DNA from: Spirosoma sp. KUDC1026
Lineage (GTDB): Bacteria > Bacteroidota > Bacteroidia > Cytophagales > Spirosomataceae
NCBI RefSeq assembly: GCF_013375035.1
Contig: NZ_CP056032.1
Coordinates: forward strand, 4,958,001 to 5,022,000
Direction: 5' to 3'
Length of the DNA stretch: 64,000 nucleotides
Shown here: one piece after another, positions 50,387 through 59,793 of the stretch
Layout: every line of letters starts with the position of its first letter
Position numbering within the stretch: the stretch's first letter is position 1
Translations under genes and position numbers: made by a program
Notes under the pieces: model-generated
What the model was told of the DNA's origin: nothing
What the model saw: only the letters and a program-made list of their open reading frames with translations
The model's database searches: none

Positions 50387-51319
50387 ATGAAAGCAATTGT
50401 CTTGAGTGATTGGGGCGGCCCCGAGAATTTCTCTATCCAGGACGTACCCACACCAGCCATCAAACCAAATGAAGTACTGGTTCAGGTGAAAGCCTTCGGT
50501 GTTAACCCCGCCGATTTTAAAACCCGAACGGGTACTACACCCTATTCGAAAAATTATCAGTCTCCGATTGTTCTGGGCTGGGACATGGCGGGCGACGTAG
50601 TGAAAGTGGGTGCCGACGTAACGAATTTCCGGGTAGGCGATCCGGTATTTGGTATGGTCAACTTCCCGCAGCCGGGTAACGCCTACGCCGAATACGTAGC
50701 AGCTCCCGCGGCCGACCTGGCGATCAAACCCACGGCGCTTCCCTACGAGGAAGCGGCTGGTGCTCCCCTGGCGATCCTGACCGCCTGGCAGGCGCTAACG
50801 GAACATGGTGATCTCAAACCTGGCGAGAAAATCCTGATTCAGGCGGCTTCCGGCGGAGTGGGTCACCTGGCGGTTCAGCTGGCCAAAGCCTTGGGTGCGT
50901 ATGTTATTGGTACCGCTTCGGGCAAAAACGAAGAGTTTGTCAAACTGCTGGGTGCCGATGAATTCATCGATTACAAATCGACCAACGTAACAGACGCGGT
51001 ATCGAACGTAGACATGGTCTTCGATACGGCTGGCGCTGATACCATTTTTGAGTCGGCAAAGGTACTCAAGTCGGGCGGACGCCTGATTTCGATTGCGTAC
51101 GGCGCAATGGATAAAGTGCTGGCTGAACGTCCCGATATTCGCGCCGAACGAATTCAGGTCCACACCAGTGGTGAAGACCTGGAAACCATCAGTCAGCTCA
51201 TCACCGAAGGGCGCGTTATCGTAAAGATCAGCGAGGTACTCCCCGCCGACAAAATCGCCGACGCCCACCAGCAACTCGAAAGCCGCCGGACAACGGGTAA
51301 AATCGTGCTGACGTTTTAA
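50387..51319 (+). CDS. NADP-dependent MDR oxidoreductase (zinc-free quinone-reductase-like)
   Basis: This 310-residue protein belongs to the medium-chain dehydrogenase/reductase group. The N-terminal catalytic domain includes VNPADFKTRTGTTPYSKNY and VLGWDMAGDVVKVGADVTNF; the Rossmann fold shows IQAASGGVGHLAVQLAKALG. Zinc-binding cysteines of alcohol dehydrogenases are absent, so it fits the quinone oxidoreductase branch. It would reduce quinones or enones with NADPH in the cytoplasm. The gene is 24 bases after gpmA and convergent with the next gene. Confidence 0.92.
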   Translation: MKAIVLSDWGGPENFSIQDVPTPAIKPNEVLVQVKAFGVNPADFKTRTGTTPYSKNYQSPIVLGWDMAGDVVKVGADVTNFRVGDPVFGMVNFPQPGNAYAEYVAAPAADLAIKPTALPYEEAAGAPLAILTAWQALTEHGDLKPGEKILIQAASGGVGHLAVQLAKALGAYVIGTASGKNEEFVKLLGADEFIDYKSTNVTDAVSNVDMVFDTAGADTIFESAKVLKSGGRLISIAYGAMDKVLAERPDIRAERIQVHTSGEDLETISQLITEGRVIVKISEVLPADKIADAHQQLESRRTTGKIVLTF

Positions 51320-51355
51320 AGAGTTCTGGGCAGGATTACAGCCGGGCCATTCTCC

Positions 51356-52621
51356 CTACGTTTTCCGCTTCTTTTTCTTGGCCGATGGGAACAGGACATT
51401 ATTGAGAATAAGCCGGTAGCCGGGGGAGTGCGGGTGTAGATTCAAATCCGTCGGATTGCGGAAACCGCCCCCGCGGCTGCCTTCGGGGTCGTGCCCGCCG
51501 TAGAAGGTCCACTGCCCTTTGCCCAGCTCGCCGTAGAGATAGCGGTCGGAGGTTTTCCCCTCACCCATCACCAGCGCGTTTGGTTTAACGGCGGTTTTGC
51601 GAAAGGCGGTTGTCTGCCCAAAAAACTCTTTTACAATGGCCGTGTGGTTCTGCGTCAGCATGGCCGGAATGGCGTCCCATTTGGCGGAGAAGTTGAACAA
51701 CTCGAAAAAGCCCCCCGCCTGGTCGTACCCACGACCTCCCGAGTTGATATCAGAAAACGTTGAGAAGCCCCGATAGCCATTGTCGCCTTCGAGCGTAAAA
51801 TTCTGGAAGGCCAGCGTCTTCCCAAAATCAAGTTTGCTCTGGGCTGAAGGGTCAATACCGTCGCCATCGTAGCTGTCGCCCACGATGTCGACGCCATCAG
51901 CCGCCAGGGCAATGTCGAGCGTTTCGGCACCCGAACACATCGCGAACAGATAGCCGCCCCCCGCGCAGAAGTCTTTGATGCCTTTAGCCACGGCCAGTTT
52001 CATCTGCGATACCTTGGCGTAACCAAACTTATGGGCGATATTTTCCTGCGCTTTAATATCGGCCAGCGTCTGCCGGTGGAGGTTACGGCCAAACTGTCCC
52101 GTAAAATCTTCGTGGTGCAGATGCAGCCAGTCGTACTTGGGCAACTCGCCTTTCAAAACTTCTTCATCGTAGACAATCTCATATGGAATCTCAGCGTAGT
52201 TGAGCACCAGCAGGACGGCGTCCGTGTTCTCAAACTCCGACGGGCTGACTTTCAGGGGGGAGTAAACAATGATCTTGGCCGCTTTCTGCAGCATCACTAC
52301 GTCCGTATTGAGGTCGGGATTAGCCAGTTGCTGCTTGATGCCGTTGGCGCTAGCGTCGGATATGGATTCAAAGGAAACACCGCGCACCCGGCACTCTGTT
52401 TCCAGGGCGGCTGTGTATTTCATCAGAAAGCTGCCGCCCCGGTAGTTGAGCAGCCATTCGACCTCCTGATCGTCTTTCAGAATTTTGTAAGCAATGCCAT
52501 ACGCTTTGAGGTGATTCGCCTGCGCGTCGTCCATCGGAATCAGGATCGAATTGCTTCGGGCGGGTGCGGCAAAACCGAGAATTGTCCCGATCAGTAATAG
52601 AAAAGTAAGGTGCTGTTTCAT
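51356..52621 (-). CDS. Exported protein of the Bacteroidota 'asparagine synthetase B'-named family, function unproven
   Basis: This 421-residue protein has a signal peptide (residues 1-23, ending PARSN) and well-conserved family blocks: SILIPMDDAQANHLKAYGIA, VEWLLNYRGGSFLMKY, YDWLHLHHEDFTGQFGRNL, GYLFAMCSGAETLDIALAA and WTFYGGHDPEG, ending SPGYRLILNNVLFPSAKKKK. Databases often call the family asparagine synthetase B, but no N-terminal nucleophile Cys and no ATP-pyrophosphatase motif can be seen, and an exported synthetase would lack ATP. The conserved CS-G-AETLDIAL block recalls class-I glutamine-amidotransferase-like folds (ThuA-like), where a Cys sits in a nucleophile elbow. The true role is open. 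Confidence 0.75.
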   Translation of the reverse strand: MKQHLTFLLLIGTILGFAAPARSNSILIPMDDAQANHLKAYGIAYKILKDDQEVEWLLNYRGGSFLMKYTAALETECRVRGVSFESISDASANGIKQQLANPDLNTDVVMLQKAAKIIVYSPLKVSPSEFENTDAVLLVLNYAEIPYEIVYDEEVLKGELPKYDWLHLHHEDFTGQFGRNLHRQTLADIKAQENIAHKFGYAKVSQMKLAVAKGIKDFCAGGGYLFAMCSGAETLDIALAADGVDIVGDSYDGDGIDPSAQSKLDFGKTLAFQNFTLEGDNGYRGFSTFSDINSGGRGYDQAGGFFELFNFSAKWDAIPAMLTQNHTAIVKEFFGQTTAFRKTAVKPNALVMGEGKTSDRYLYGELGKGQWTFYGGHDPEGSRGGGFRNPTDLNLHPHSPGYRLILNNVLFPSAKKKKRKT

Positions 52622-52673
52622 GGCACATACTATTTTTGGTTGACGTTACGCCCACTTCCAATTCAACACACGT

Positions 52674-55283
52674 ATGGGACTTCAGCCCACAATGCTTCGT
52701 TACGGTCTTTTCCTACTAGTACCTACCCTTATGTTCTGTTCCCGCCAGCCGTCATTCAACGGCAAGCTGCCTGTCGAAACCGGTGTTTCTCAGACGCTGG
52801 CCCAGCACCGCAAACAGGTGATCAGTCAACTGGCCTATGCTCTGTCATTCGACATCCCGAATCAGAAAGTGCAGCCCATTCCGGCAACGGAAACAATTTC
52901 GTTTGTCTGGCGGACAAATGCAAATCCGCTCCAGATCGACTTTAAAGAAGAACGATCTCATTTGCAGAACGTTGCAGTTAACGGAAAAGATATTCCGATC
53001 GTATTCGAAAACGAGCATCTGCTGATCGACAATTCGCTCCTGAAAGCGGGTCAGAATACGGTTTCGATTCGGTTCACCGCCGGTAATTTATCCCTCAACC
53101 GCAACGACGATTACCTCTATACCCTGCTCGTTCCCGACCGCGCCCGGACGGTCTTCCCCTGCTTCGATCAGCCCGATCTGAAGGCGTCGTTTCAGGTATC
53201 GCTGACGGTGCCCAGCACCTGGCAGACAATGACCAACGCTCCCGTGCGGGACTCCTCGATGGCCGGTGATCGGAAAACAGTTCACTTCCTGCCGTCGGAT
53301 ACGATCAGTACGTACCTGTTTTCGTTCGTAGCCGGCAAGTTCGAGTCCATCACCAAAACGCTGGGCAAGCGCCCTATGACACTGCTGCACCGGGAAACGG
53401 ACGAAACCAAAATGCGGTTGAGCACCGACACGATCTTTTCGCTCCATGCCGACGCGCTTCGTTTTCTGGAAGACTACACCCAGATTCCGTACCCCTTTCA
53501 GAAACTTGATTTCGTCGCCATTCCCGATTTTCAGTACGGCGGCATGGAACATGCCGGAGCGATCGATTACAAACTGTCGAGCCTATTCCTCGACGCCGGT
53601 GCCACCCGCGATCAGAAACTATCCCGCGCTACGTTGATCGCCCACGAAACAGCCCATATGTGGTTCGGCGATCTGGTGACGATGCGCTGGTTCAATGACG
53701 TCTGGCTGAAAGAGGTGTTTGCCAACTTCATGGCGGATAAAATAACCGAAACGGCGTTCGCGGATGCTAACTACGATCTCCAGTTCGTGGTTGACCATTT
53801 CCCGGCGGCCTATGGTGTCGATCGCACTCAGGGCGCTAATCCAATTGGTCAGCCGCTGGCCAATTTACAGGAGGCCGGTACGCTGTACGGGGGAATTATT
53901 TACCATAAAGCGCCGATAATGATGCGCCAGCTCGAAAAGCTCATGGGCAAAGATGCCCTACGCGACGGCCTGCGGGACTATCTGAAAACATACGCCGTTG
54001 GTAACGCAACCTGGACGGATCTGATCACGATTCTGGACAAGCGCACCCCAACGGATCTGGTGGCCTGGAACAAGGTATGGGTGGAGCAGACCGGTCGGCC
54101 ACGCTTTACGTATCGACTCGACAAACAGGGCAACACAATCGGGAAACTGACTCTGGCGCAGCAGGGCGAAGACGGCTCAAAACGCGTATGGCCGCAGGGA
54201 TTTTCCATTGCGCTGGTCTATCCCGACCGTGTTGAGGAAATCCCCGTAGCCATGAACGAAGGGCAGGTGACCATCTCAGCCGCTACGGGTAAACCGCTTC
54301 CGTCGTTTATCGTGTTCAACTCGTCCGGGGAGGGTTACGGCCTGTTTCCGGTCGATCCGGCTCTGGTTTCATCACTGCCGTCGCTTCGGAATCCGGTCAT
54401 GCGGGCATCGACTTACATCAACCTCTACGAAACCATGCTGACGGGTCGGTTGGATAAACCGGCCGTTATTAGTCCGGCGCAGCTAGCCGCTACGTATCAG
54501 CAACTGCTTGCTACCGAAACTGAGGAACTGAACCTGCGCCTGCTCACCAGTCAGCTAAGCGATCTTGTCTGGAACTACACCAAACCCGAAAACCGACCGG
54601 CACTGGCTACCTCCGTCGAACAGGCAGCCTGGCAGACTATGCAGCAAACCACCGGAAAATCGGCCAGCGGGCGGAAGAAGCTCCTGTTCCGGCTGTATCA
54701 GAGCGTAGCGCTCAGCCCCGACGCCCAACAGCGACTCTACAGCATCTGGAAAGATCGGAAAGCGCCGGAGGGTGTTACGTTGACTGAAGACGATTACACG
54801 TCATTGGCGCTGGCCCTGGCCGTCCGAGACTATCCGGCGCCGGGCATTCTGGCCGAACAATTGGCCCGTATCAAAAACCCGGACCGGCAAAAACGACTTC
54901 AGTTTATGATGCCTGCCCTATCCGGCAGCGTAGCAGAGCGGGATGCTTTCTTTTCATCGCTGGCTACGGAAGCCAATCGCGACCGCGAAGCCTGGGTAAC
55001 GGCAGCACTGGGGTATCTGCATCACCCGCTACGGGCAGAAACTTCGGCTAAATACCTGCCCAAAAGCCTGGAGTTACTGGAAGAAATTCAGCGTACGGGG
55101 GACATTTTCTTTCCCGAATCGTGGCTGCGGTCAACGCTTTCCTCCTACCAGAACCCAGGCGTCGCACAGCAGGTTCGCCAGTTTCTGGCTGGTCGGCCTA
55201 CGTATAATCCACGGCTGAAAGCCAAGCTGCTTCAGGCGGCCGATAATACGTTTCGGGCAAGTGCCCTGCTTTATGAGCCCTGA
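52674..55283 (+). CDS. M1 family zinc aminopeptidase (lipoprotein)
   Basis: The 869-residue enzyme starts with a lipoprotein-like signal (LRYGLFLLVPTLMFC); Met7 is an alternative start. The exopeptidase motif GGMEH is at residues 289-293 and the zinc site is H324-E-T-A-H328 with the third ligand Glu347 in WLKEVFANF, the exact spacing of M1 peptidases. The N-terminal beta saddle (NDDYLYTLLVPDRARTVFPC; FDQPDLKASFQV) and the C-terminal helical domain with ERAP1-like repeats are present. It trims N-terminal residues from peptides in the periplasm or on the surface. A strong hairpin follows at once. Confidence 0.94.
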   Translation: MGLQPTMLRYGLFLLVPTLMFCSRQPSFNGKLPVETGVSQTLAQHRKQVISQLAYALSFDIPNQKVQPIPATETISFVWRTNANPLQIDFKEERSHLQNVAVNGKDIPIVFENEHLLIDNSLLKAGQNTVSIRFTAGNLSLNRNDDYLYTLLVPDRARTVFPCFDQPDLKASFQVSLTVPSTWQTMTNAPVRDSSMAGDRKTVHFLPSDTISTYLFSFVAGKFESITKTLGKRPMTLLHRETDETKMRLSTDTIFSLHADALRFLEDYTQIPYPFQKLDFVAIPDFQYGGMEHAGAIDYKLSSLFLDAGATRDQKLSRATLIAHETAHMWFGDLVTMRWFNDVWLKEVFANFMADKITETAFADANYDLQFVVDHFPAAYGVDRTQGANPIGQPLANLQEAGTLYGGIIYHKAPIMMRQLEKLMGKDALRDGLRDYLKTYAVGNATWTDLITILDKRTPTDLVAWNKVWVEQTGRPRFTYRLDKQGNTIGKLTLAQQGEDGSKRVWPQGFSIALVYPDRVEEIPVAMNEGQVTISAATGKPLPSFIVFNSSGEGYGLFPVDPALVSSLPSLRNPVMRASTYINLYETMLTGRLDKPAVISPAQLAATYQQLLATETEELNLRLLTSQLSDLVWNYTKPENRPALATSVEQAAWQTMQQTTGKSASGRKKLLFRLYQSVALSPDAQQRLYSIWKDRKAPEGVTLTEDDYTSLALALAVRDYPAPGILAEQLARIKNPDRQKRLQFMMPALSGSVAERDAFFSSLATEANRDREAWVTAALGYLHHPLRAETSAKYLPKSLELLEEIQRTGDIFFPESWLRSTLSSYQNPGVAQQVRQFLAGRPTYNPRLKAKLLQAADNTFRASALLYEP

Positions 55284-55288
55284 ATACG

Positions 55289-55321
55289 AAAAAACGCCGG
55301 ACGGTCTGTCCGGCGTTTTTT
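55289..55321 (+). terminator. Rho-independent terminator after the aminopeptidase
   Basis: Arms AAAAAACGCCGGAC (55289-55302) and exact complement (55308-55321), loop of 5, ending in a T6-7 tract. It starts 5 bases after the stop codon and can act on both strands. Confidence 0.88.
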
Positions 55322-55349
55322 TCATTAGGCTATATAGCTTGGTAACAGT

Positions 55350-55655
55350 TTAGCTGTTTGCAGCATCAACGGCAGCCTGGGCTTCCAGCGCTTCGATGGC
55401 TGAGCGGTTTTTGTCGCCGTATTCATCACGCTTCTGCTCGAAATAGGAGAAGATACCCGTTACAGCCTCTACGTTCTCAGCGATTTTGCCATGCATATCG
55501 CTCAGGTTCTTTTCCAGAAACGAGTCGTTCAGCCCGTTCATGTTGTCAACTTCGATTTTACCGATCTTCTCGATCAGTGCATTCTGGCTGTTTTGCAGGT
55601 CTTCCAGTTCCCGCGCAACCTTATTCATCAATTCGAATTTCTGTAATTTATCCAT
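55350..55655 (-). CDS. Small helical (coiled-coil) protein, hypothetical
   Basis: The ATG at 55655 (MDKLQKFELMNKVARELEDL) is preferred over an upstream codon whose extra residues look like random sequence. The 101-residue protein is all helical by pattern: a heptad-like stretch (LMNKVARELEDLQNSQNALI, EKIGKIEVDNM) and an acidic second helix (IAENVEAVTGIFSYFEQKRD) with an Ala-rich end. It resembles small cytoplasmic coiled-coil proteins of Bacteroidota without known role. It is monocistronic and convergent with the aminopeptidase gene; the hairpin between them can end both transcripts. Confidence 0.65.
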   Translation of the reverse strand: MDKLQKFELMNKVARELEDLQNSQNALIEKIGKIEVDNMNGLNDSFLEKNLSDMHGKIAENVEAVTGIFSYFEQKRDEYGDKNRSAIEALEAQAAVDAANS

Positions 55656-55960
55656 GGTTCTCTCTGTTGAGTAGTAGAGAATAAACCCGCCTGATAGTAA
55701 AATGTTTATCACCTAATGGCCGCCACCCTGTTTTGAGACTATCTCCCTATTATTTTCTCCTGAACAGGTCATTCATCAATCGCGTCTACGAAACATCGCA
55801 CACCAACACATCATTAATATCTATTATATTATAAATTAAATCAATTTGATCTATAAATTTTACTAACCTATTCTTGCATCATAATTCAGCGGCAGTGTTC
55901 AAACAAACATTGTCTCACTGTAGAAATCACGCAGAAAAGGATTCTATACTTACCGTAACT
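55656..55960. other. AT-rich intergenic region
   Basis: It covers the promoter of the small coiled-coil gene and a very A/T-rich block at 55808-55865. No gene was recognised. Confidence 0.35.
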
Positions 55961-55998
55961 CAAAGCAAAGCCGGGCCATTTGGTCCGGCTTTGCGCTT
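55961..55998. terminator. Orphan hairpin with T-rich end
   Basis: GCAAAGCCGG (55965-55974) pairs with CCGGCTTTGC (55985-55994); the sequence continues GCTTTTATGG. There is no gene ending just upstream on either strand, so it may belong to a lost gene or an unseen small RNA. Confidence 0.5.
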
Positions 55999-56085
55999 TT
56001 ATGGATATCTGCATAGCTAGCCAAGCCATCTATTGTCAAAGCCAGTTTTTATAAGCAACTTGTCTATACCAAATCAGTCAATTCA

Positions 56086-56715
56086 ATGACGGCCATAGCA
56101 AAAGAGAAACCTAGCCGACGACGTACTAGCCTGTCAACCAGCAGCATCCCCACCGCCCTAATCTATGAGATGTGGCAGGGAAGACCTATCTATTATAAGG
56201 GATACCAAGATGTATTAGCAGGTAAGAAAACAATCGAAGAAATAATGTCGTGTTCCGATTTGCAGGGAGTACTTGTCTATCTCCTTGGGTTATACATTGG
56301 TAATAATGTCAATCGTAAGAAGTATTTAATCAGTACCAATGAATCCGGGCTGCATCTGGCTACGAACGACAACCTCGGTAGCGATCTGGCGATCTTCGAG
56401 AAAGAAAAGGTAGGTAAGCTAAAGGGTAAATATTTTGACGTACCGCCCAAGATTGCCATTGAAGTCGACATCAAAGCCGATGTAGCCGATTTTGAAGGGC
56501 GTTTGGATGGTTACCTCATCCAGAAATCCCAGAAACTCATTGAATTCGGTGTTGAGAAAGTAATCTGGATTATTACGAGTGCCCAGAAGGTATATGTCAT
56601 TGACCGTAACGATCCTACCTGGTACATCATCAACTGGTCGGAAAATATTACCGTACTGGACGACTGCGTCCTGAATATAAAACAACTGCTGGCCAACGAG
56701 GAAATTGATTTCTAG
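56086..56715 (+). CDS. Uma2-family (DUF820) PD-(D/E)XK nuclease-like protein
   Basis: This 209-residue protein has the Uma2 fold pattern: an N-terminal region with PTALIYEMWQGRPIYYKGY, then GSDLAIFEKEK with the first acidic residue and PKIAIEVDIKADVADFEG with the E-x-D/K-like catalytic end, followed by EKVIWIITSAQKVYVI. Uma2 proteins occur as large paralogous families in Cyanobacteria and Bacteroidota and resemble restriction-enzyme nucleases; activity has been shown for few. The canonical Lys of the ExK motif is Asp in the first position after Glu-Val, with Lys two residues on, so activity is uncertain. The gene stands alone. Confidence 0.75.
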   Translation: MTAIAKEKPSRRRTSLSTSSIPTALIYEMWQGRPIYYKGYQDVLAGKKTIEEIMSCSDLQGVLVYLLGLYIGNNVNRKKYLISTNESGLHLATNDNLGSDLAIFEKEKVGKLKGKYFDVPPKIAIEVDIKADVADFEGRLDGYLIQKSQKLIEFGVEKVIWIITSAQKVYVIDRNDPTWYIINWSENITVLDDCVLNIKQLLANEEIDF

Positions 56716-56733
56716 TCAGCCAGCAGGTAGTTG

Positions 56734-57606
56734 TCAGCCAATCTTTACCGATGTCATCGTGAGCGATCCCCCCACGGCTTTATCGTTAAAGAACGACACG
56801 GGTTCATCTTTTCCCTGCAAGCCCAGCGTATAGAGCAATGGCAGGTAATGTTCTGGCGTCGGGATGGCGAGTTGCGCGTCCTTGCCCAAGCGGTCGTAGT
56901 GGATCAGCGAATCGTGCGTGCCGTTCTGAATCAGCTTTTTGAACGTATCGTTCATCTGAATGGCCCAGTCGTAGCCCCCACCGTTGATCATCGGCCAGGA
57001 AATCATGCGCAGATTATGCACCATGTTGCCGCTGGCCATAATCAGCACACCTTTCTGACGTAAGGCGTACAGCTCTTTGGCCAGTTCGTAGTGATACTGC
57101 GGTCCTTTCGTATAGTCGATGCTGAGTTGTAATACCGGAATTTTCGCGTCGGGATACATATGCCGCACGACCGTCCAGGTGCCGTGATCCAGCCCCCAGT
57201 CGTGGTCCAGTTCAACGTGGGCCGAATGAATCAGCGACGCTGTTTCTTTTGCCAGCTGCGGACTGCCGGGCGACGGATATTGCACCGCAAACAGCGCAGG
57301 CGGAAACCCACCAAAGTCATGAATTGTCTGCGGTTTTTCCATAGCCGTGATCCGGGTGCCGCGCGTAAACCAGTGCGCCGATACGACCAGTACCGCTTTG
57401 GGCGTTGGAATTTCGCGGGCCATTTTGGTCCAGCGTTTCGAGAACTCGTTATCCTCGATGCCGTTCATGGGCGAACCATGCCCGATAAACAGCACCGGCA
57501 TTACCTGCGACTGGGTTTCCAGGCCAGCCGTGAATGTATTGAAATCCGATAAATCAGCAATTGTCGTCATACCAATGACCGACTGTACGAATGTTTTGCG
57601 GTTCAT
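56734..57606 (-). CDS. ygiD: 4,5-DOPA dioxygenase extradiol-like protein (YgiD family)
   Basis: The 290-residue protein belongs to the LigB-type extradiol dioxygenase group. It has the N-terminal metal-binding segment VLFIGHGSPMNGIEDNEFS, then VLVVSAHWFTRGTRITAM with a second His, HDFGGFPPALFAVQYPSPG, and VELDHDWGLDHGTWTVVRHM with further His ligands. YgiD of E. coli opens L-DOPA at the 4,5 position using Fe or Zn. An extra N-terminal stretch of about 35 residues (MNRKTFVQSVIGMTTIADL) may be a twin-arginine-like or plain leader and is not in E. coli YgiD. It is followed by a Crp/Fnr gene upstream on the same strand. Confidence 0.87.
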   Translation of the reverse strand: MNRKTFVQSVIGMTTIADLSDFNTFTAGLETQSQVMPVLFIGHGSPMNGIEDNEFSKRWTKMAREIPTPKAVLVVSAHWFTRGTRITAMEKPQTIHDFGGFPPALFAVQYPSPGSPQLAKETASLIHSAHVELDHDWGLDHGTWTVVRHMYPDAKIPVLQLSIDYTKGPQYHYELAKELYALRQKGVLIMASGNMVHNLRMISWPMINGGGYDWAIQMNDTFKKLIQNGTHDSLIHYDRLGKDAQLAIPTPEHYLPLLYTLGLQGKDEPVSFFNDKAVGGSLTMTSVKIG

Positions 57607-57632
57607 AGTGAATACCGGTCTGAGTCGGTCTA

Positions 57633-57640
57633 CAAAAATA
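57633..57640 (-). promoter_or_regulatory. Candidate -7 box of the YgiD-type gene
   Basis: Read on the minus strand, TATTTTTG matches TAnnTTTG and lies 26 bases before the start codon. No clear -33 TTG is seen at the standard distance. Confidence 0.3.
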
Positions 57641-57690
57641 CCCTTTCTACCAGCCGTCTGTCATTGATGTATGATAAGAAATCACGGCCT

Positions 57691-58269
57691 TTAGTCACGT
57701 AGTAACTGCCGCCGGACCCGGCTCAATGTTTCGGGCGTAATACCCAGATAAGCCGCAATCATGTGCTGGGGAACCCGTTGCATCAGGTCCGGAAACTGCC
57801 GACGTAACGCCTGGTATTTTTCTTCTGTTGACTGGCTCAGCGAACTGATCAGCCGCTGGTGCAGCGCAATGACATTCTTCTGGAGCAGCTTTCGAAAGTA
57901 GCGCTCCAGGGCCGGTACACGCGCCAGCATTTCTTCCATGGCCTCGTTTGTTATCAGCAGCAGCTGTGCCTCTTCAAGCGCTTCGATGGCGTAACGCGAG
58001 GGTTCGTGCAGAAAAAAACTGTTCGGGTCGGAGATCCAGTTGCCTTCGGGAGCAAACTGGATAATGTGTTCGGTTCCCTTGTCGTCAATGGTATAGGCTC
58101 GCAGTAACCCCGTAACAACAAACGCCAGTTGCTGACAGGTATCGCCGGGTTGAAGCAAAAACTGACGTTTCCGGACGGTATGCTGCGTGAAATACGTTTG
58201 ACATCGTTCCTTCTCGGTTGCTGTCAGATTGGTTGTGGTACTAATTTGCTGGAAAAGTAAATCGAACAT
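57691..58269 (-). CDS. Crp/Fnr family transcriptional regulator
   Basis: This 192-residue regulator has the cNMP-like domain (KRQFLLQPGDTCQQLAFVVTG; IIQFAPEGNWISDPNSFF) and a C-terminal HTH (PQHMIAAYLGITPETLSRVR). It resembles the Crp/Fnr protein at 33956 in layout but is only distantly similar. No FNR cysteine cluster is present. It lies between the MocR gene and the YgiD-type gene on the same strand, with 29 bases to the former, so all three may form one transcript; the YgiD gene also has its own candidate promoter. Confidence 0.9.
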   Translation of the reverse strand: MFDLLFQQISTTTNLTATEKERCQTYFTQHTVRKRQFLLQPGDTCQQLAFVVTGLLRAYTIDDKGTEHIIQFAPEGNWISDPNSFFLHEPSRYAIEALEEAQLLLITNEAMEEMLARVPALERYFRKLLQKNVIALHQRLISSLSQSTEEKYQALRRQFPDLMQRVPQHMIAAYLGITPETLSRVRRQLLRD

Positions 58270-58298
58270 TGGCCAGGCGGAAAAGATCCTCTACAAAC

Positions 58299-59768
58299 TT
58301 ACAGCAGGGGGTGTAGTAGTTTACGTAAAACAAGAACGCTTTGCGTCAGTTCTGTTTCGGTGCTGGAGGCAAACCCCAGTCGGGTACCGTTGAGCCGCTG
58401 ACCAGGCGGATTATGGGCCAGTCCATTGGCGAAGGATAGCCCCTCTCGCCCAGCCTGTCTGGCAAGTGCTTCCGGATCAATATCCGGCCGGAACGTAGCC
58501 CATACAGCCAGGCCACCGTCGGGTTTGGTAAACTGAATGGCGTCGGGCAGTTCGTTCGTCAGCAAATCGCAGAACCAATCGCGCCGGGCGTGGTAGGTGC
58601 GAAGTGCCTTCCGCAAATGACGTTTCATATCGCCGTTCTTGAATAACTGCCCCAGCGCAAACTCCAGCATCGGGTCGCCCTGCCGGTCGATGATACGTCG
58701 GAGCCGGGCCAGCTCATCAATCAGAGTTGCCGGGGCCACGACGTAGCCAATCCGAAAGGCGGGTGCTACTGATTTAGTCATCGAGCCAACGTAAACCACC
58801 ATCCCCTTCCGATCAGCGCTGGCCAGTGGCAGGATGGGTCGACTGAGGTAATGAAAATCATAATCGTAGTCATCTTCCAGGATCGCAAAGCCATGTTTTT
58901 CGGCCAGTTGCAGCAGCCGTAGCCGACGATCGGCGCGTAACGTAACGGCCGTTGGGTAATGGTGATGGGGCGTTACGTATACCATCCGGATTGGTTGCTG
59001 CGAAACCAGTTCCGCGAGTTTATCAACGTCCATCCCGTGCGGATCTACGGGCACCGTAACCACCCTCCCGCCGGCCTGCTGAACATTCATTGTCGCTCCC
59101 GCCCAGGTCGTTTCCCCAATGACGACAATATCACCCGGCCGCAGCAAAACCTGACAGGCCAGGTGTAATCCCATGATACTGCCCCTCGTAAGGAGAATGT
59201 TATCCGGCGTTGTTCGCAGACCACGCGTTTCGTTTAAGTGATACGACAGCTGTTCCCGTAGCAGCGGGTGCCCTTTGGTATCGCCATAGCCAAAATGCTG
59301 CTGCGGATTACCCCAGCGAAAATAGGACCGATACGCCCGGCTGAGTTCCTCCATTGGGGCCAGCCGAATATCAGGGAAACCGTCATCCAGCCGCAAACCC
59401 GCCTGATTGGTCAGCACGGGGCGCAGCAGATATGGTTTCGTCTCGAATGCGTAACCGGGTTGCGTCTGAGAAACTGGCGACGTTGCATCCAGTCGCTGAG
59501 GTATTTGCTGCGGAATATGAGCCGCTACGTACGTACCACTTCCCGCCCGGCTTTCGAGCCAGCCCTGCGCCAGTCCTTCGTCGTACGCGGCCACAATCGT
59601 CTGCCGGTGCAGTTCCAGCAGCGCTGCCAGCTGTCGGGTTCCGGGTAAGCGTTGTCCGGCCACTAACTGCCCCGACTGAATCAGCTGGTTTAACTGATCA
59701 CTTAACTGGAGATAAATGGGAATGGACGCTGTTTTATCGAGTTGAATCAGTGATTTGAAAGGAACCAT
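58299..59768 (-). CDS. MocR/PdxR-type GntR regulator with aminotransferase domain
   Basis: The 489-residue protein fuses an N-terminal GntR winged helix (IPIYLQLSDQLNQLIQSGQL; LPGTRQLAALLELHRQTIVA) to a fold-type I PLP-dependent aminotransferase domain. The PLP-linking Lys is in VYVGSMTKSVAPAFRIGY, and EDDYDYDFHY holds the Asp that contacts the PLP nitrogen. MocR proteins sense PLP or amino compounds; the PdxR branch controls vitamin B6 genes. The divergent gene codes for a PNPOx-like flavin protein, with two inverted repeats between them, which fits direct control of that gene. Its signal is inferred. Confidence 0.92.
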   Translation of the reverse strand: MVPFKSLIQLDKTASIPIYLQLSDQLNQLIQSGQLVAGQRLPGTRQLAALLELHRQTIVAAYDEGLAQGWLESRAGSGTYVAAHIPQQIPQRLDATSPVSQTQPGYAFETKPYLLRPVLTNQAGLRLDDGFPDIRLAPMEELSRAYRSYFRWGNPQQHFGYGDTKGHPLLREQLSYHLNETRGLRTTPDNILLTRGSIMGLHLACQVLLRPGDIVVIGETTWAGATMNVQQAGGRVVTVPVDPHGMDVDKLAELVSQQPIRMVYVTPHHHYPTAVTLRADRRLRLLQLAEKHGFAILEDDYDYDFHYLSRPILPLASADRKGMVVYVGSMTKSVAPAFRIGYVVAPATLIDELARLRRIIDRQGDPMLEFALGQLFKNGDMKRHLRKALRTYHARRDWFCDLLTNELPDAIQFTKPDGGLAVWATFRPDIDPEALARQAGREGLSFANGLAHNPPGQRLNGTRLGFASSTETELTQSVLVLRKLLHPLL

Positions 59769-59793
59769 AACTGGACTAGCGTAAATCTAAAAA

